The notes: generated by a model not told the origin, from the sequence alone. DNA of 8,299 bases from an uncultured bacterium (GCA_945910925.1 CAMDZX010000084.1:1-8299), one strand, 5' to 3'. Counted from the stretch's first letter, positions 1 to 7,337 are shown. Translations and numbers: made by a program.

Positions 1-727
1 ACGAAAGGATAAAGTTGAATTAAGATTACAGAACGCGCTAATAAAAGGTGTAAACAAATATTTAAACGAAGATATTGAAGAAGCTTTAAAACTGTATTCG
101 CCGATAGAGATTATAGAAAAACTTCTTCTTGAAGGTATGAACAAAGTTGGCGAACTGTTTGGCGCAGGAAAAATGTTTCTTCCGCAAGTCGTTAAAAGTT
201 CACGAGTTATGAAGGAAGCCGTCGACATACTTCAAATTCATTTGGAGAAAAAAGAAGGCGGAAAAATCGGGAAAATAGTTATTGCGACAGTTAAGGGGGA
301 TGTTCATGATATAGGAAAAAACATTCTGTCGCTTATTCTTCAATGTAACAATTTTGAAGTTATTGATTTGGGGGTTATGGTTAATACTCCCGAAATTCTT
401 AAAGCCGCAATACAATATAAACCTGATATCGTCGGATTATCGGGACTTATTACTCCATCATTGGATGAAATGATAAATGTTGCTCAAACGATGGATAAAG
501 AAGGGGTGAAACTCCCTGCAATCATGATTGGCGGTGCGACAACGAGTAAACTGCATACTGCTCTTAAAATAGCACCAAACTATAATGGGTTGGTAGTACA
601 AACCAATAACGCATCCGAAGCTGCGGTTGTGGCACAAAAAATAGTTATGCAAGACAAAGAATTTGTTGACAATATCAAAAATGAACAAACCCGACTTCGT
701 GAAGAATATGAGGCAAGTCTGAGATGA
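1..727 (+). CDS. metH: Methionine synthase (MetH) cobalamin-binding module, 5' partial
   Basis: This is the C-terminal 241 residues of a cobalamin-dependent methionine synthase; the frame is open from base 2 to the window edge, so the start lies outside. MetH moves a methyl group from methyl-tetrahydrofolate to homocysteine through protein-bound cobalamin in the cytoplasm. The helical cap domain is recognisable by the stretch LFGAGKMFLPQV, which covers the cobalamin methyl face. The B12 Rossmann domain follows, with a textbook signature: DVHDIG (the cobalt-ligating His is codon 305-307), 41 residues, then SGL, 27 residues, then GG. The first internal ATG (137) falls inside the conserved cap and is not the start. 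The protein ends at REEYEASLR, just after the B12 domain, so the C-terminal AdoMet-binding reactivation domain of E. coli MetH is absent. The last bases overlap the next start codon (ATGA). Identity as a MetH-type B12 module is near certain; whether pterin and homocysteine domains precede it cannot be seen. Confidence 0.93.
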   Translation, partial: RKDKVELRLQNALIKGVNKYLNEDIEEALKLYSPIEIIEKLLLEGMNKVGELFGAGKMFLPQVVKSSRVMKEAVDILQIHLEKKEGGKIGKIVIATVKGDVHDIGKNILSLILQCNNFEVIDLGVMVNTPEILKAAIQYKPDIVGLSGLITPSLDEMINVAQTMDKEGVKLPAIMIGGATTSKLHTALKIAPNYNGLVVQTNNASEAAVVAQKIVMQDKEFVDNIKNEQTRLREEYEASLR

Positions 728-2550
728 AAACACCTTTTTTAGAAAAAATAAATAATACTCCGCTTATTTTTGACGGCGCAACGGGTACTGTTATATATGA
801 AAAAGGTGTGTTTCTTAATACCTGTTATGATGAACTTAATCTTACAAGACCGGATTTAATCAAAGAAATTCATCAAGACTATATCAATGCAGGTGCTGAT
901 GTTATTCTTACAAATACTTTCGGTGCAAACCGAATAAAGCTTGAGAAATTCGGACTTGCAGATAAAGTAAAAGAAATAAATCATGCGGGAGTGAATATTG
1001 TCAAAAGTATCAGCGAAGACGTTTATATTCTCGGTTCTGTCGGGCCTAATCTTAATAGCGGTGTAATTTTAACCTCAGAAAATGCGGATACAATAAAAGA
1101 GAGTTTTGAAGAACAAATTTCTGCACTTGTTGGAGCAGGGGTGGATGGTATAATTTTTGAAACATTTTTTGATTTAGAAGAACTTATGCTTGCCAGCAAA
1201 ACCGCAAAACAATTTGATATCCCGATTGTTGCGTCAATGACTTTAAACAAAGAACTTGAAACTCCTAAAGGCTTGAATATAGTTTCCGCGTTAGAGAAAC
1301 TGGATGAGTGTCAATATACTGATGTATTAGGTTTAAATTGCAGTATAGGACCTCATGCAATGCTTAGTGCAGTTGAAAAAGTTATCAAAAAGATAAATAA
1401 ACCGCTTGTGATTCAGCCTAATGCCGGACATCCTCAAAAACAAGACGGAAGGATGATTTATCTTAGTACTCCCGAGTATTTTACTTCGTATTGTAAGAAT
1501 TATATTAATTTAGGCGTAATGGGAGTCGGTGGCTGCTGTGGAACTACTCCGGAGCATATAAAAGAAATGTCACGTACGATAAAAGCCTTAACGGGAGTAA
1601 AAAATCACGTTGAAATTGTTAAAACAATGAATCGTAACGATAGTATAACAGTAACACCAACAGTTGAAAAAAGTGATTTTGCCCGAAAACTTTTTTCTTC
1701 CAATGAAAAAGCAGTTTCTATCGAAATTACTCCCCCTCGTTCAGTTGACTTGAACCCTATGCTTGAAAAAGTACAAAAATGCAAAGATTTTGGAATAGAT
1801 GCGATAAATATACCTGACGGTCCCAGAGCAAGTGCCAGAATTTCACCTATGGTTGCAGGAGTAATGATTGAACAAAAAATCGGGATAGAAGTTATTCTTC
1901 ATTACTGTTGCAGGGACAGAAACCTTATAGGTATGCAGTCTGATATTCTTGGCGGTTACGCGGCAGGAATAAAAAATTATCTTGTAATCACGGGAGACCC
2001 GCCGAAACTCGGCAACTATCCGCAAGCAACCGCAGTTTTTGATGTAGATGCGGTCGGATTAACAAAAGTTATACATAATCTTAATAATGGTGAGGATATT
2101 GCAGGAAATGAAATTAATCCGCCTACCTCAATTCTTATTGGTGTCGGTGCAAATCCTTGTGCCGTTAATTTAGATAAGGAAATAAAACATTTTTATAACA
2201 AAATTGATGCGGGTGCGGAGTATGTAATGACTCAGCCTGTTTTTGATGCAGATACACTATTAAGATTTATAGAAACAACTCAAAAATATAAAGAGATTCC
2301 TGTTGTGGCAGGGATTTGGCCGTTGGTTTCATTAAAAAATGCCTTGTTTTTAAAAAACGAGGTTCCGGGCGTGGAAATTCCTGATAGTATTATTAATAGA
2401 ATGTCACAGGCAAAGACAAAAGAAGACGGATTAAAAATCGGGATAGAAATTGCCCATGAAATAAAAGATAAAATAGATTCATGTGTTCAAGGTTATCAAA
2501 TTAGCGCACCTTTCGGTAAAGTGGATTTAGCGCTTAATGTTGTGAAGTAA
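724..2550 (+). CDS. Bifunctional homocysteine S-methyltransferase / 5,10-methylenetetrahydrofolate reductase
   Basis: A 608-residue cytoplasmic fusion of two methionine-pathway enzymes. Residues about 1-290 form a homocysteine S-methyltransferase (Pfam S-methyl_trans type) barrel with DGATGT at 17-22 and the zinc ligands Cys206 (GLNCSIGP) and Cys271-Cys272 (GGCCGT). A linker of about 35 residues follows. Residues about 325-600 form an FAD-dependent methylenetetrahydrofolate reductase (MetF type), which makes methyl-THF: SIEITPPR at 332-339, with Glu334 matching E. coli MetF Glu28, then HYCCRDRN at 393-400, TGDPPK at 423-428 and MTQPVFD at 502-508. This is the layout of the B. subtilis YitJ-type fusions. 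The start is fixed by the ATGA overlap with the preceding MetH gene and a GAGG at 710-713, implying translational coupling. The context suggests the reductase feeds methyl groups to the adjacent cobalamin protein, while the N-terminal domain supplies or duplicates homocysteine activation. No key residue is missing. The 3' end overlaps a convergent small gene by 24 bp, and I see no strong terminator. Confidence 0.94.
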   Translation: MKTPFLEKINNTPLIFDGATGTVIYEKGVFLNTCYDELNLTRPDLIKEIHQDYINAGADVILTNTFGANRIKLEKFGLADKVKEINHAGVNIVKSISEDVYILGSVGPNLNSGVILTSENADTIKESFEEQISALVGAGVDGIIFETFFDLEELMLASKTAKQFDIPIVASMTLNKELETPKGLNIVSALEKLDECQYTDVLGLNCSIGPHAMLSAVEKVIKKINKPLVIQPNAGHPQKQDGRMIYLSTPEYFTSYCKNYINLGVMGVGGCCGTTPEHIKEMSRTIKALTGVKNHVEIVKTMNRNDSITVTPTVEKSDFARKLFSSNEKAVSIEITPPRSVDLNPMLEKVQKCKDFGIDAINIPDGPRASARISPMVAGVMIEQKIGIEVILHYCCRDRNLIGMQSDILGGYAAGIKNYLVITGDPPKLGNYPQATAVFDVDAVGLTKVIHNLNNGEDIAGNEINPPTSILIGVGANPCAVNLDKEIKHFYNKIDAGAEYVMTQPVFDADTLLRFIETTQKYKEIPVVAGIWPLVSLKNALFLKNEVPGVEIPDSIINRMSQAKTKEDGLKIGIEIAHEIKDKIDSCVQGYQISAPFGKVDLALNVVK

Positions 2551-2826
2551 ATCAGGATGTATGTAGTTGTATGCAACGACCGTTCCATCTTTTTGCAAAG
2601 TATAAGTATCAGTTTTGATTACCTTAGATAAATTTACTGAATCCTTCATACGATTAAAAACGTATTCATTCTGTGTGAGCTTTTCTATTGTAGCTGGTTT
2701 TATTCCGGAATGTGTTGTTGTTAAGCCCATCGTAGCCAATAATGTCATCGGAATAATTCTCATATATTTGTTAGATAAATTATTGTGTTTTGACATTGAG
2801 AAATTTGCTAATCCGTTCATATTCAT
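2527..2826 (-). CDS. Small hypothetical protein with hydrophobic N-terminal segment
   Basis: I do not recognise this 99-residue protein. Residues 1-21 are polar and Asn/Ser/Lys-rich. Residues 22-36 (from YMRIIP to ATMGL) form a hydrophobic stretch followed by small polar residues (TTTHSG), which could be a signal peptide or single membrane anchor with an unusually long n-region. The remainder (about 40-99) is soluble, with a TYTLQKDGTVVAYNYIHPDL stretch that looks like beta strands, and it ends in a basic HNIKR. The gene is supported by a strong Shine-Dalgarno AAGGA six bases before the ATG and by an uninterrupted frame over most of the gap between the reductase gene and dnaK. Its last 24 bases overlap the 3' end of the convergent reductase gene, and it is divergent from dnaK. 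The competing + strand frame (2615-2839) encodes a Cys/Ile-rich peptide without a convincing start and is probably the shadow. It may be exported, but no function can be assigned. Confidence 0.62.
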   Translation of the reverse strand: MNMNGLANFSMSKHNNLSNKYMRIIPMTLLATMGLTTTHSGIKPATIEKLTQNEYVFNRMKDSVNLSKVIKTDTYTLQKDGTVVAYNYIHPDLLHNIKR

Positions 2827-2832
2827 GCTTAT

Positions 2833-2837
2833 TCCTT
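2833..2837 (-). promoter_or_regulatory. Shine-Dalgarno site of the 99-residue small gene
   Basis: On the - strand the sequence reads AAGGA, then six bases (ATAAGC), then ATG. Motif and spacing are near ideal. This is the main evidence that the - strand frame is translated, and it fixes the start at 2826. Confidence 0.65.
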
Positions 2838-2840
2838 GAA

Positions 2841-2865
2841 TATTAATATTGTTACTTATTAATAT
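2841..2865. repeat. Paired 9-bp near-palindromes TATTAATAT
   Basis: TATTAATAT occurs at 2841-2849 and again at 2857-2865, separated by 7 bases (16 bp centre to centre). Each copy reads almost the same on both strands, and the first is part of the perfect 12-bp palindrome AATATTAATATT at 2839-2850. They lie just upstream of the Shine-Dalgarno of the - strand small gene. They could be an operator pair or form a weak A/U hairpin in its leader, but such repeats are also expected by chance in DNA this AT-rich. Confidence 0.3.
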
Positions 2866-3025
2866 CCTAACATATATTTTTTTGTTGATATGTAACTATT
2901 TGTTAATTAATTATTTGCTACAAACTGAAATATTAATTTTTTGTTTATTTTTTTTATATTCTCCAAAAACAGTGCTTTAATAATAGTGTAGAAAAAATAT
3001 AATTATAAAAAGGAGATATAGAATT

Positions 3026-4861
3026 ATGGCAAAAACAATTGGTATTGACTTGGGTACAACAAACTCGGTAGTAGCAGTTATGGAAGGTGGTAAACCAACC
3101 GTTATTGCAAACGCAGAAGGTATGAGAACGACACCTTCAATCGTAGGTTTTTCAAAAACAGGAGAAAGATTAGTAGGGCAATTAGCAAAAAGACAAGCTA
3201 TCTTAAATCCTGATAAAACAATTGCTTCAATTAAAAGACACATGGGCGATGATTACAAAAAAAATATTGACGGAAAAGATTATACTCCGCAAGAAATTTC
3301 TGCAATGATTTTGAGAAAGTTGGCAGATGATGCAAGTTCATATCTTGGAGAAAAAGTTACATCTGCAGTTATCACAGTTCCTGCTTACTTTAACGATGCA
3401 CAAAGACAAGCAACTAAAGATGCAGGTAAAATCGCAGGTTTAGATGTACTTCGTATTGTAAACGAACCGACAGCAGCTGCTCTTGCATACGGTTTAGAAA
3501 AAGATCAATCAGAAAAAGTTCTTGTATTTGACTTAGGCGGTGGTACATTTGATGTTTCTATTCTTGAAATCGGTGATGGAGTTCACGAAGTATTGTCTAC
3601 TTCAGGAGATACACACTTGGGTGGTGATGATTTTGACCAAAAAGTTATGGATTGGATTTGCGAAGAATTCAAGAAACAAGAAGGTATTGATTTAACAAGC
3701 GATAAACAAGCAATGCAACGTATTAAAGAAGCTGCAGAAAAAGCTAAATGTGAATTATCATCTGTTGTTGAAACAAATATCAACCTTCCGTTCATTACTG
3801 CTGATGCAAATGGTCCTAAACACTTAGATTTGACATTATCACGTTCTAAGTTTGAAGAACTTTCTTATGACTTATTAGAAAGATGTAAAAAACCTGTTGA
3901 ACAAGCATTATCAGATGCAGGTTTAGGTAAGAATGATATCAATGAAGTTGTATTGGTAGGGGGTTCAACTCGTATTCCTGCCGTTCAACAACTTGTAAAA
4001 GAATACACAGGAAAAGACCCTAACCAATCAGTAAACCCTGATGAAGTTGTTGCAGTAGGTGCTGCTGTCCAAGCCGGTGTACTTGCAGGTGAAGTTAAGG
4101 ATATCGTGTTGTTAGACGTTACACCTCTTACACTTGGTATTGAAACTATGGGTGGAGTTATGACACCGCTTGTTCCTCGTAACACAACTATTCCTGTTTC
4201 AAAATCTCAAGTGTTCTCAACTGCGGAAAATAATCAAACTGCTGTTGATATTAATGTACTTCAAGGTGAAAGACCAATGTCTGCCGACAATAAATCTTTA
4301 GGTATGTTTAGACTTGAAGGAATTGCTCCTGCAATGCGCGGTATTCCGCAAATCGAAGTTACATTTGATATAGATGCTAACGGTATTGTAAACGTATCTG
4401 CTAAAGATAAGGCTACAAATAAGGAGCAAAAAATTACAATTACAAATTCTTCTAACCTGAATGAATCTGATATCGAAAAAATGGTTAAAGAAGCAGAAGC
4501 AAACGCAGCAGAAGACAAAAAGAAAAAAGAAGCTGCAGAAATCAAAAACAATGCAAACTCTTTAATAACTTCTGCCGAAAGATTAACTAAAGATTTTGAA
4601 GGTAAGATTTCAGAAGATGATTTGAAGAAGTTAAACGAACAAAAAGATGCCTTGAAAAAAGCACTTGATGAAGACAAATCTTCAGATGAACTTAAAAAGT
4701 TATCAGAAGAACTTCAACAAACAATGTTCAGTATTTCTCAAAAAGCTTATGAACAAGTACAAAAAGACGATGCTGCTCAAACAGAAACAAATTCATCTTC
4801 AACAGAAGAAAAGAAAAACAACGATGATGATGTAATTGATGCAGAATATGTTAAAGAATAA
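3026..4861 (+). CDS. dnaK: Molecular chaperone DnaK (Hsp70)
   Basis: ATP-dependent cytoplasmic Hsp70 chaperone that binds exposed hydrophobic segments and cycles with DnaJ and GrpE. The 611 residues are full length. The nucleotide-binding domain (1 to about 360) carries GIDLGTTNS at 6-14, NEPTAAALAYG at 146-156, FDLGGGTFDVS at 168-178, the phosphorylatable-type Thr196 in DTHLGGDDFD, and VGGSTRIPAVQ at 311-321. The interdomain linker is DVTPL (364-368). The substrate-binding beta domain (about 370-480) contains VLQGERPMSADN. A helical lid (about 481-580) and an acidic, Ser/Asn-rich tail end in DDDVIDAEYVKE, the usual DnaK terminus type. The segment SIKRHMGDDYKKNIDGKDYT (68-87) lacks the roughly 25-residue insertion seen there in E. 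coli and cyanobacterial DnaK2, so the protein resembles the Firmicutes type. The start is set by MAKTIGID and AAGGAGAT at 3010-3017. It stands alone, without grpE, dnaJ or hrcA, and has its own terminator. Confidence 0.98.
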   Translation: MAKTIGIDLGTTNSVVAVMEGGKPTVIANAEGMRTTPSIVGFSKTGERLVGQLAKRQAILNPDKTIASIKRHMGDDYKKNIDGKDYTPQEISAMILRKLADDASSYLGEKVTSAVITVPAYFNDAQRQATKDAGKIAGLDVLRIVNEPTAAALAYGLEKDQSEKVLVFDLGGGTFDVSILEIGDGVHEVLSTSGDTHLGGDDFDQKVMDWICEEFKKQEGIDLTSDKQAMQRIKEAAEKAKCELSSVVETNINLPFITADANGPKHLDLTLSRSKFEELSYDLLERCKKPVEQALSDAGLGKNDINEVVLVGGSTRIPAVQQLVKEYTGKDPNQSVNPDEVVAVGAAVQAGVLAGEVKDIVLLDVTPLTLGIETMGGVMTPLVPRNTTIPVSKSQVFSTAENNQTAVDINVLQGERPMSADNKSLGMFRLEGIAPAMRGIPQIEVTFDIDANGIVNVSAKDKATNKEQKITITNSSNLNESDIEKMVKEAEANAAEDKKKKEAAEIKNNANSLITSAERLTKDFEGKISEDDLKKLNEQKDALKKALDEDKSSDELKKLSEELQQTMFSISQKAYEQVQKDDAAQTETNSSSTEEKKNNDDDVIDAEYVKE

Positions 4862-4881
4862 AATCTTATAATTCAGGTTAT

Positions 4882-4919
4882 AAACACCCTTGAACATTTG
4901 TTCAAGGGTGTTTTGTTAA
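4882..4919 (+). terminator. Rho-independent terminator of dnaK
   Basis: A perfect 14-bp stem (4882-4895 with 4900-4913) with an ATTT loop, followed by TTTTGTT. It begins 21 bases after the dnaK stop codon, so dnaK is probably a single-gene transcription unit and the downstream helicase needs its own promoter. Confidence 0.93.
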
Positions 4920-4997
4920 TATTTATTGCGAAAAATATTTCTCCTAGCAAAAAAAAATAATTATGCATTTTAAACTACTATATTTATGGAGAATTAA

Positions 4998-7337
4998 ATG
5001 TTAATATCACATAACCTGCCTGTTAGTTTACTTAATAACGAATACGTATCTAAGCCTGTTACAAATGGACATACAACTGATACACCCGATAGAAAAAAAC
5101 AGGGATTATCTGAATTAAGTAATGTAAATCGTTCATTGGTAAAATTTACAGGCTACAGACAAAGTTTTCAACAAACATTAGATGAAAACTATTTTAATTT
5201 ACCGACTAATCCGGAAACAGGAAAAGCTTTTAAACCGGATGTTTACCAGAGAGCTGCTGCCGAAAACTTGTACAAAGGTAATGATGTAATTGTTGCGGCG
5301 CCAACAGGTACGGGAAAAACAGCTATTGCTCATTATATTATTGAAAAAAATATTCGGGAAGGTAAAAAAACTTTTTATACTGCACCATTGAAAGCATTAA
5401 GCAATGATAAACTTCGTGAATTTGAAAAAATATATGGTCCTAAAAACGTAGGATTATTAACAGGTGACAGGAAAATTAATAAAAATGCGCCAATTATTAT
5501 TATGACGACTGAAGTCTATAGAAACATGCTTATGCAAAATGCAATGAATAATCACAATCCGATTTTAAAGGATTTAAAAACGGTTGTATTTGATGAATTG
5601 CATTATTTGAATGATGAGGATAGAGGAGGCGTATGGGAGCAATCTATACTATTTACCAAGCCAAAAACTCAGATACTGGCATTGTCTGGAACAATGGAAA
5701 ACGCAGGAGAAATGAGTGATTGGATAGCTTCAACAAAAGGTCAGGGAACTTCCGAAAAAGTTACTCCTGATGAACATTACAAGGCGCTTGATACACGTAA
5801 TGCGCATACCGTATTAATTGATGTTCCTTCTGAAAACAGGCATGTTCCTCTTGAATTTCAAGTAGTAAAATTGGAGCATCAAAAAGATAAATATTCTAAA
5901 AAAGGAACAAAACCGGGCTTGGCCAAAAAAACTTCAACAAAGCCACCTGAAGAAATTTTACCCGCTAATGAAGATTATCTTGGCATGGTATATAAATTAA
6001 AGAAAGAGGATAAACTGCCTGCTATAATGTTTGTTTTTAGTAAGCGAAAATCTAAAGATTTGCTTGATGAAATGAAGTTTAATGCTCCACAGCTTACAAC
6101 AAATGATGAAGCAAAAAAAATAGCTAAAATGATATATAGTTACAAAAAACAAGGAAAATATTTAGGTGAATTGCTTGATGAAGAAGCTTTAACAAGAGGG
6201 TACGCAATCCATAATGCCGGAATGCTTCCTGAACAAAAAGAGCTTGTTGAAAATTTATTTCAGCATAAACTTGTTAAACTTGCAATTGCAACAGAAACTT
6301 TGTCCGCAGGTATAAACATGCCTGCTCGTACTACCGTTATAACAAGCCTTATGAAGCCTGTTAGTACAAAGGTTAATGAGGAAGGAAAAAGAAAACTTGA
6401 ACCCAATGAATTTCATCAAATGGCAGGGCGTGCAGGTAGAAGGGGTATTGATACAAAAGGATATACCTATTGCATGGCGGTGAATAATGCGCAAGAAAAA
6501 GGATACAAAAAACTAATTACTCAAAAGGCAAATAAAATTGAAAGTCACCTAAAAACAGATTTTTCGTTTGTTGCTAATGTAAATATGCACTTTGATAACA
6601 AAGAATTTCTTGCTAATTTTTATGAAAAATCATTATTTGCTTATGATAAAGATTCAAAACTGAAAGCTCAAAAAGCAAATGCTCTTGTTGATGATTTTTA
6701 TAAAAAAGAAAATATTCTAAAAAATGAAGGTTTTATAAATTCTAATAATACTGTTACTCAAAAGGGCGAGCTTCTTGCAAAATTAAACGGATATGAACAA
6801 ATACCTGTAATTGATGCAATATATAATCAGGATTTAAAAGGCTTAAATCCACAACAACTTGCAGGATATGTTGCAGGGCTTGCTATGCTGACAACCGAAA
6901 ATAAAAAAGGAATGGGAGATACTTTAACACCGTTTGAAGATGAATTTCTTGATGAAAAAGCAACTCTCTTACAGAAACGTGTAGAGGGATATAATGAAGA
7001 TGTGTATCCTGTATTTGATGAAGAATTATATTTGAATACAGATGCAATGAAGCATGTTTATAAATGGGCAGATTTAAATGCTGAAAATAACGAGTCCACG
7101 CAAAATTGGCATACAATGATTAAAGGGGATACAGGTTTTTCAATAAAAGATGAAGGTTCTTTGTTTAAAGAAATCACAATGACAACTGATCTCTTAAAAC
7201 AAATAACCGATATTGCTGAGTATGCAAAAAACAACAGTATCAATGCACCTGATAAAAGATACTACAATAATTTGCAAACCACAGCAATGGATGCAATAGA
7301 ACTCATCAACCAAAAACCTGCCAAACAAGACGAATAG
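4998..7337 (+). CDS. Ski2/Mtr4-like superfamily 2 RNA helicase with C-terminal DSHCT-like domain
   Basis: A 779-residue ATP-dependent helicase, probably unwinding RNA during processing or decay. RecA1 carries Q84, Walker A APTGTGKT (101-108), Ia APLKALSNDK (129-138), DELH (199-202) and SGTMEN (230-235). RecA2 carries AIMFVFSKR (342-350), HNAGMLPEQK (405-414), ATETLSAGINMPAR (431-444) and QMAGRAGRRG (474-483). The FSKR and ATETLSAGINMPAR motifs are typical of the Ski2/Mtr4 branch. Residues about 520-550 and 585-770 look like the Mtr4 C-terminal helical part and DSHCT domain (VTQKGELLAKL, VYKWAD, DEGSLFKEI), but there is no room for the KOW 'arch' insertion. A Lys-rich linker (about 291-325) separates the RecA domains. 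Residues 1 to about 55 are a polar, probably disordered leader ending in VKFTGYR. The start has GGAG at 4988-4991, six bases before ATG. There is no signal peptide. The gene follows the dnaK terminator and converges on lpxA. The helicase call is very firm; the substrate is inferred from the family. Confidence 0.94.
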   Translation: MLISHNLPVSLLNNEYVSKPVTNGHTTDTPDRKKQGLSELSNVNRSLVKFTGYRQSFQQTLDENYFNLPTNPETGKAFKPDVYQRAAAENLYKGNDVIVAAPTGTGKTAIAHYIIEKNIREGKKTFYTAPLKALSNDKLREFEKIYGPKNVGLLTGDRKINKNAPIIIMTTEVYRNMLMQNAMNNHNPILKDLKTVVFDELHYLNDEDRGGVWEQSILFTKPKTQILALSGTMENAGEMSDWIASTKGQGTSEKVTPDEHYKALDTRNAHTVLIDVPSENRHVPLEFQVVKLEHQKDKYSKKGTKPGLAKKTSTKPPEEILPANEDYLGMVYKLKKEDKLPAIMFVFSKRKSKDLLDEMKFNAPQLTTNDEAKKIAKMIYSYKKQGKYLGELLDEEALTRGYAIHNAGMLPEQKELVENLFQHKLVKLAIATETLSAGINMPARTTVITSLMKPVSTKVNEEGKRKLEPNEFHQMAGRAGRRGIDTKGYTYCMAVNNAQEKGYKKLITQKANKIESHLKTDFSFVANVNMHFDNKEFLANFYEKSLFAYDKDSKLKAQKANALVDDFYKKENILKNEGFINSNNTVTQKGELLAKLNGYEQIPVIDAIYNQDLKGLNPQQLAGYVAGLAMLTTENKKGMGDTLTPFEDEFLDEKATLLQKRVEGYNEDVYPVFDEELYLNTDAMKHVYKWADLNAENNESTQNWHTMIKGDTGFSIKDEGSLFKEITMTTDLLKQITDIAEYAKNNSINAPDKRYYNNLQTTAMDAIELINQKPAKQDE

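Larger units (their letters stand above)
2827..3025. promoter_or_regulatory. Divergent AT-rich intergenic region between the small gene and dnaK
   Basis: These 199 bases must hold the 5' signals of both the - strand small gene and dnaK. The region is extremely AT-rich, with T runs around 2936-2957 and TTAATTAA at 2903-2910. I find no good -35/-10 pair on either strand and no CIRCE element (the HrcA operator, TTAGCACTC-N9-GAGTGCTAA), which often controls dnaK in bacteria. The dnaK Shine-Dalgarno AAGGAGAT lies at 3010-3017. A perfect TATAAT at 2998-3003 sits too close to it to be the dnaK -10 box. Confidence 0.4.

Noticed and set aside
137..139. ATG as the start of the cobalamin-binding protein
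   Set aside because: The frame is open upstream to base 2 and the upstream residues continue the conserved MetH cap helices, so this ATG is internal and the gene is cut by the window edge.
2566..2577. GTTG-TATG-CAAC hairpin after the reductase gene as a terminator
   Set aside because: The stem is only 4 bp and no T run directly follows, so it is too weak for an intrinsic terminator.
2615..2839. + strand open frame of 74 codons between the reductase gene and dnaK
   Set aside because: It has no good ribosome site and a Cys/Ile-rich composition, and it overlaps a - strand frame with an excellent Shine-Dalgarno.
2971..2990. AGTGCTTTAATAATAGTGTA as a CIRCE/HrcA operator
   Set aside because: Only the half AGTGCT resembles the element; there is no inverted partner with a 9-base spacer.
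2998..3003. Perfect TATAAT upstream of dnaK as its -10 box
   Set aside because: Transcription would start at about 3010, on the Shine-Dalgarno itself, and no -35 lies 16-18 bases upstream (CTTTAA/TTTAAT only).
4261..4677. - strand open frame of 138 codons inside dnaK
   Set aside because: A low-complexity Ser/Phe/Ala-rich shadow opposite the Lys/Glu-rich dnaK lid, without supporting signals.
6255..7243. - strand open frames of 61-79 codons inside the helicase gene
   Set aside because: They lie opposite a gene with all helicase motifs intact, have biased composition and lack ribosome sites.
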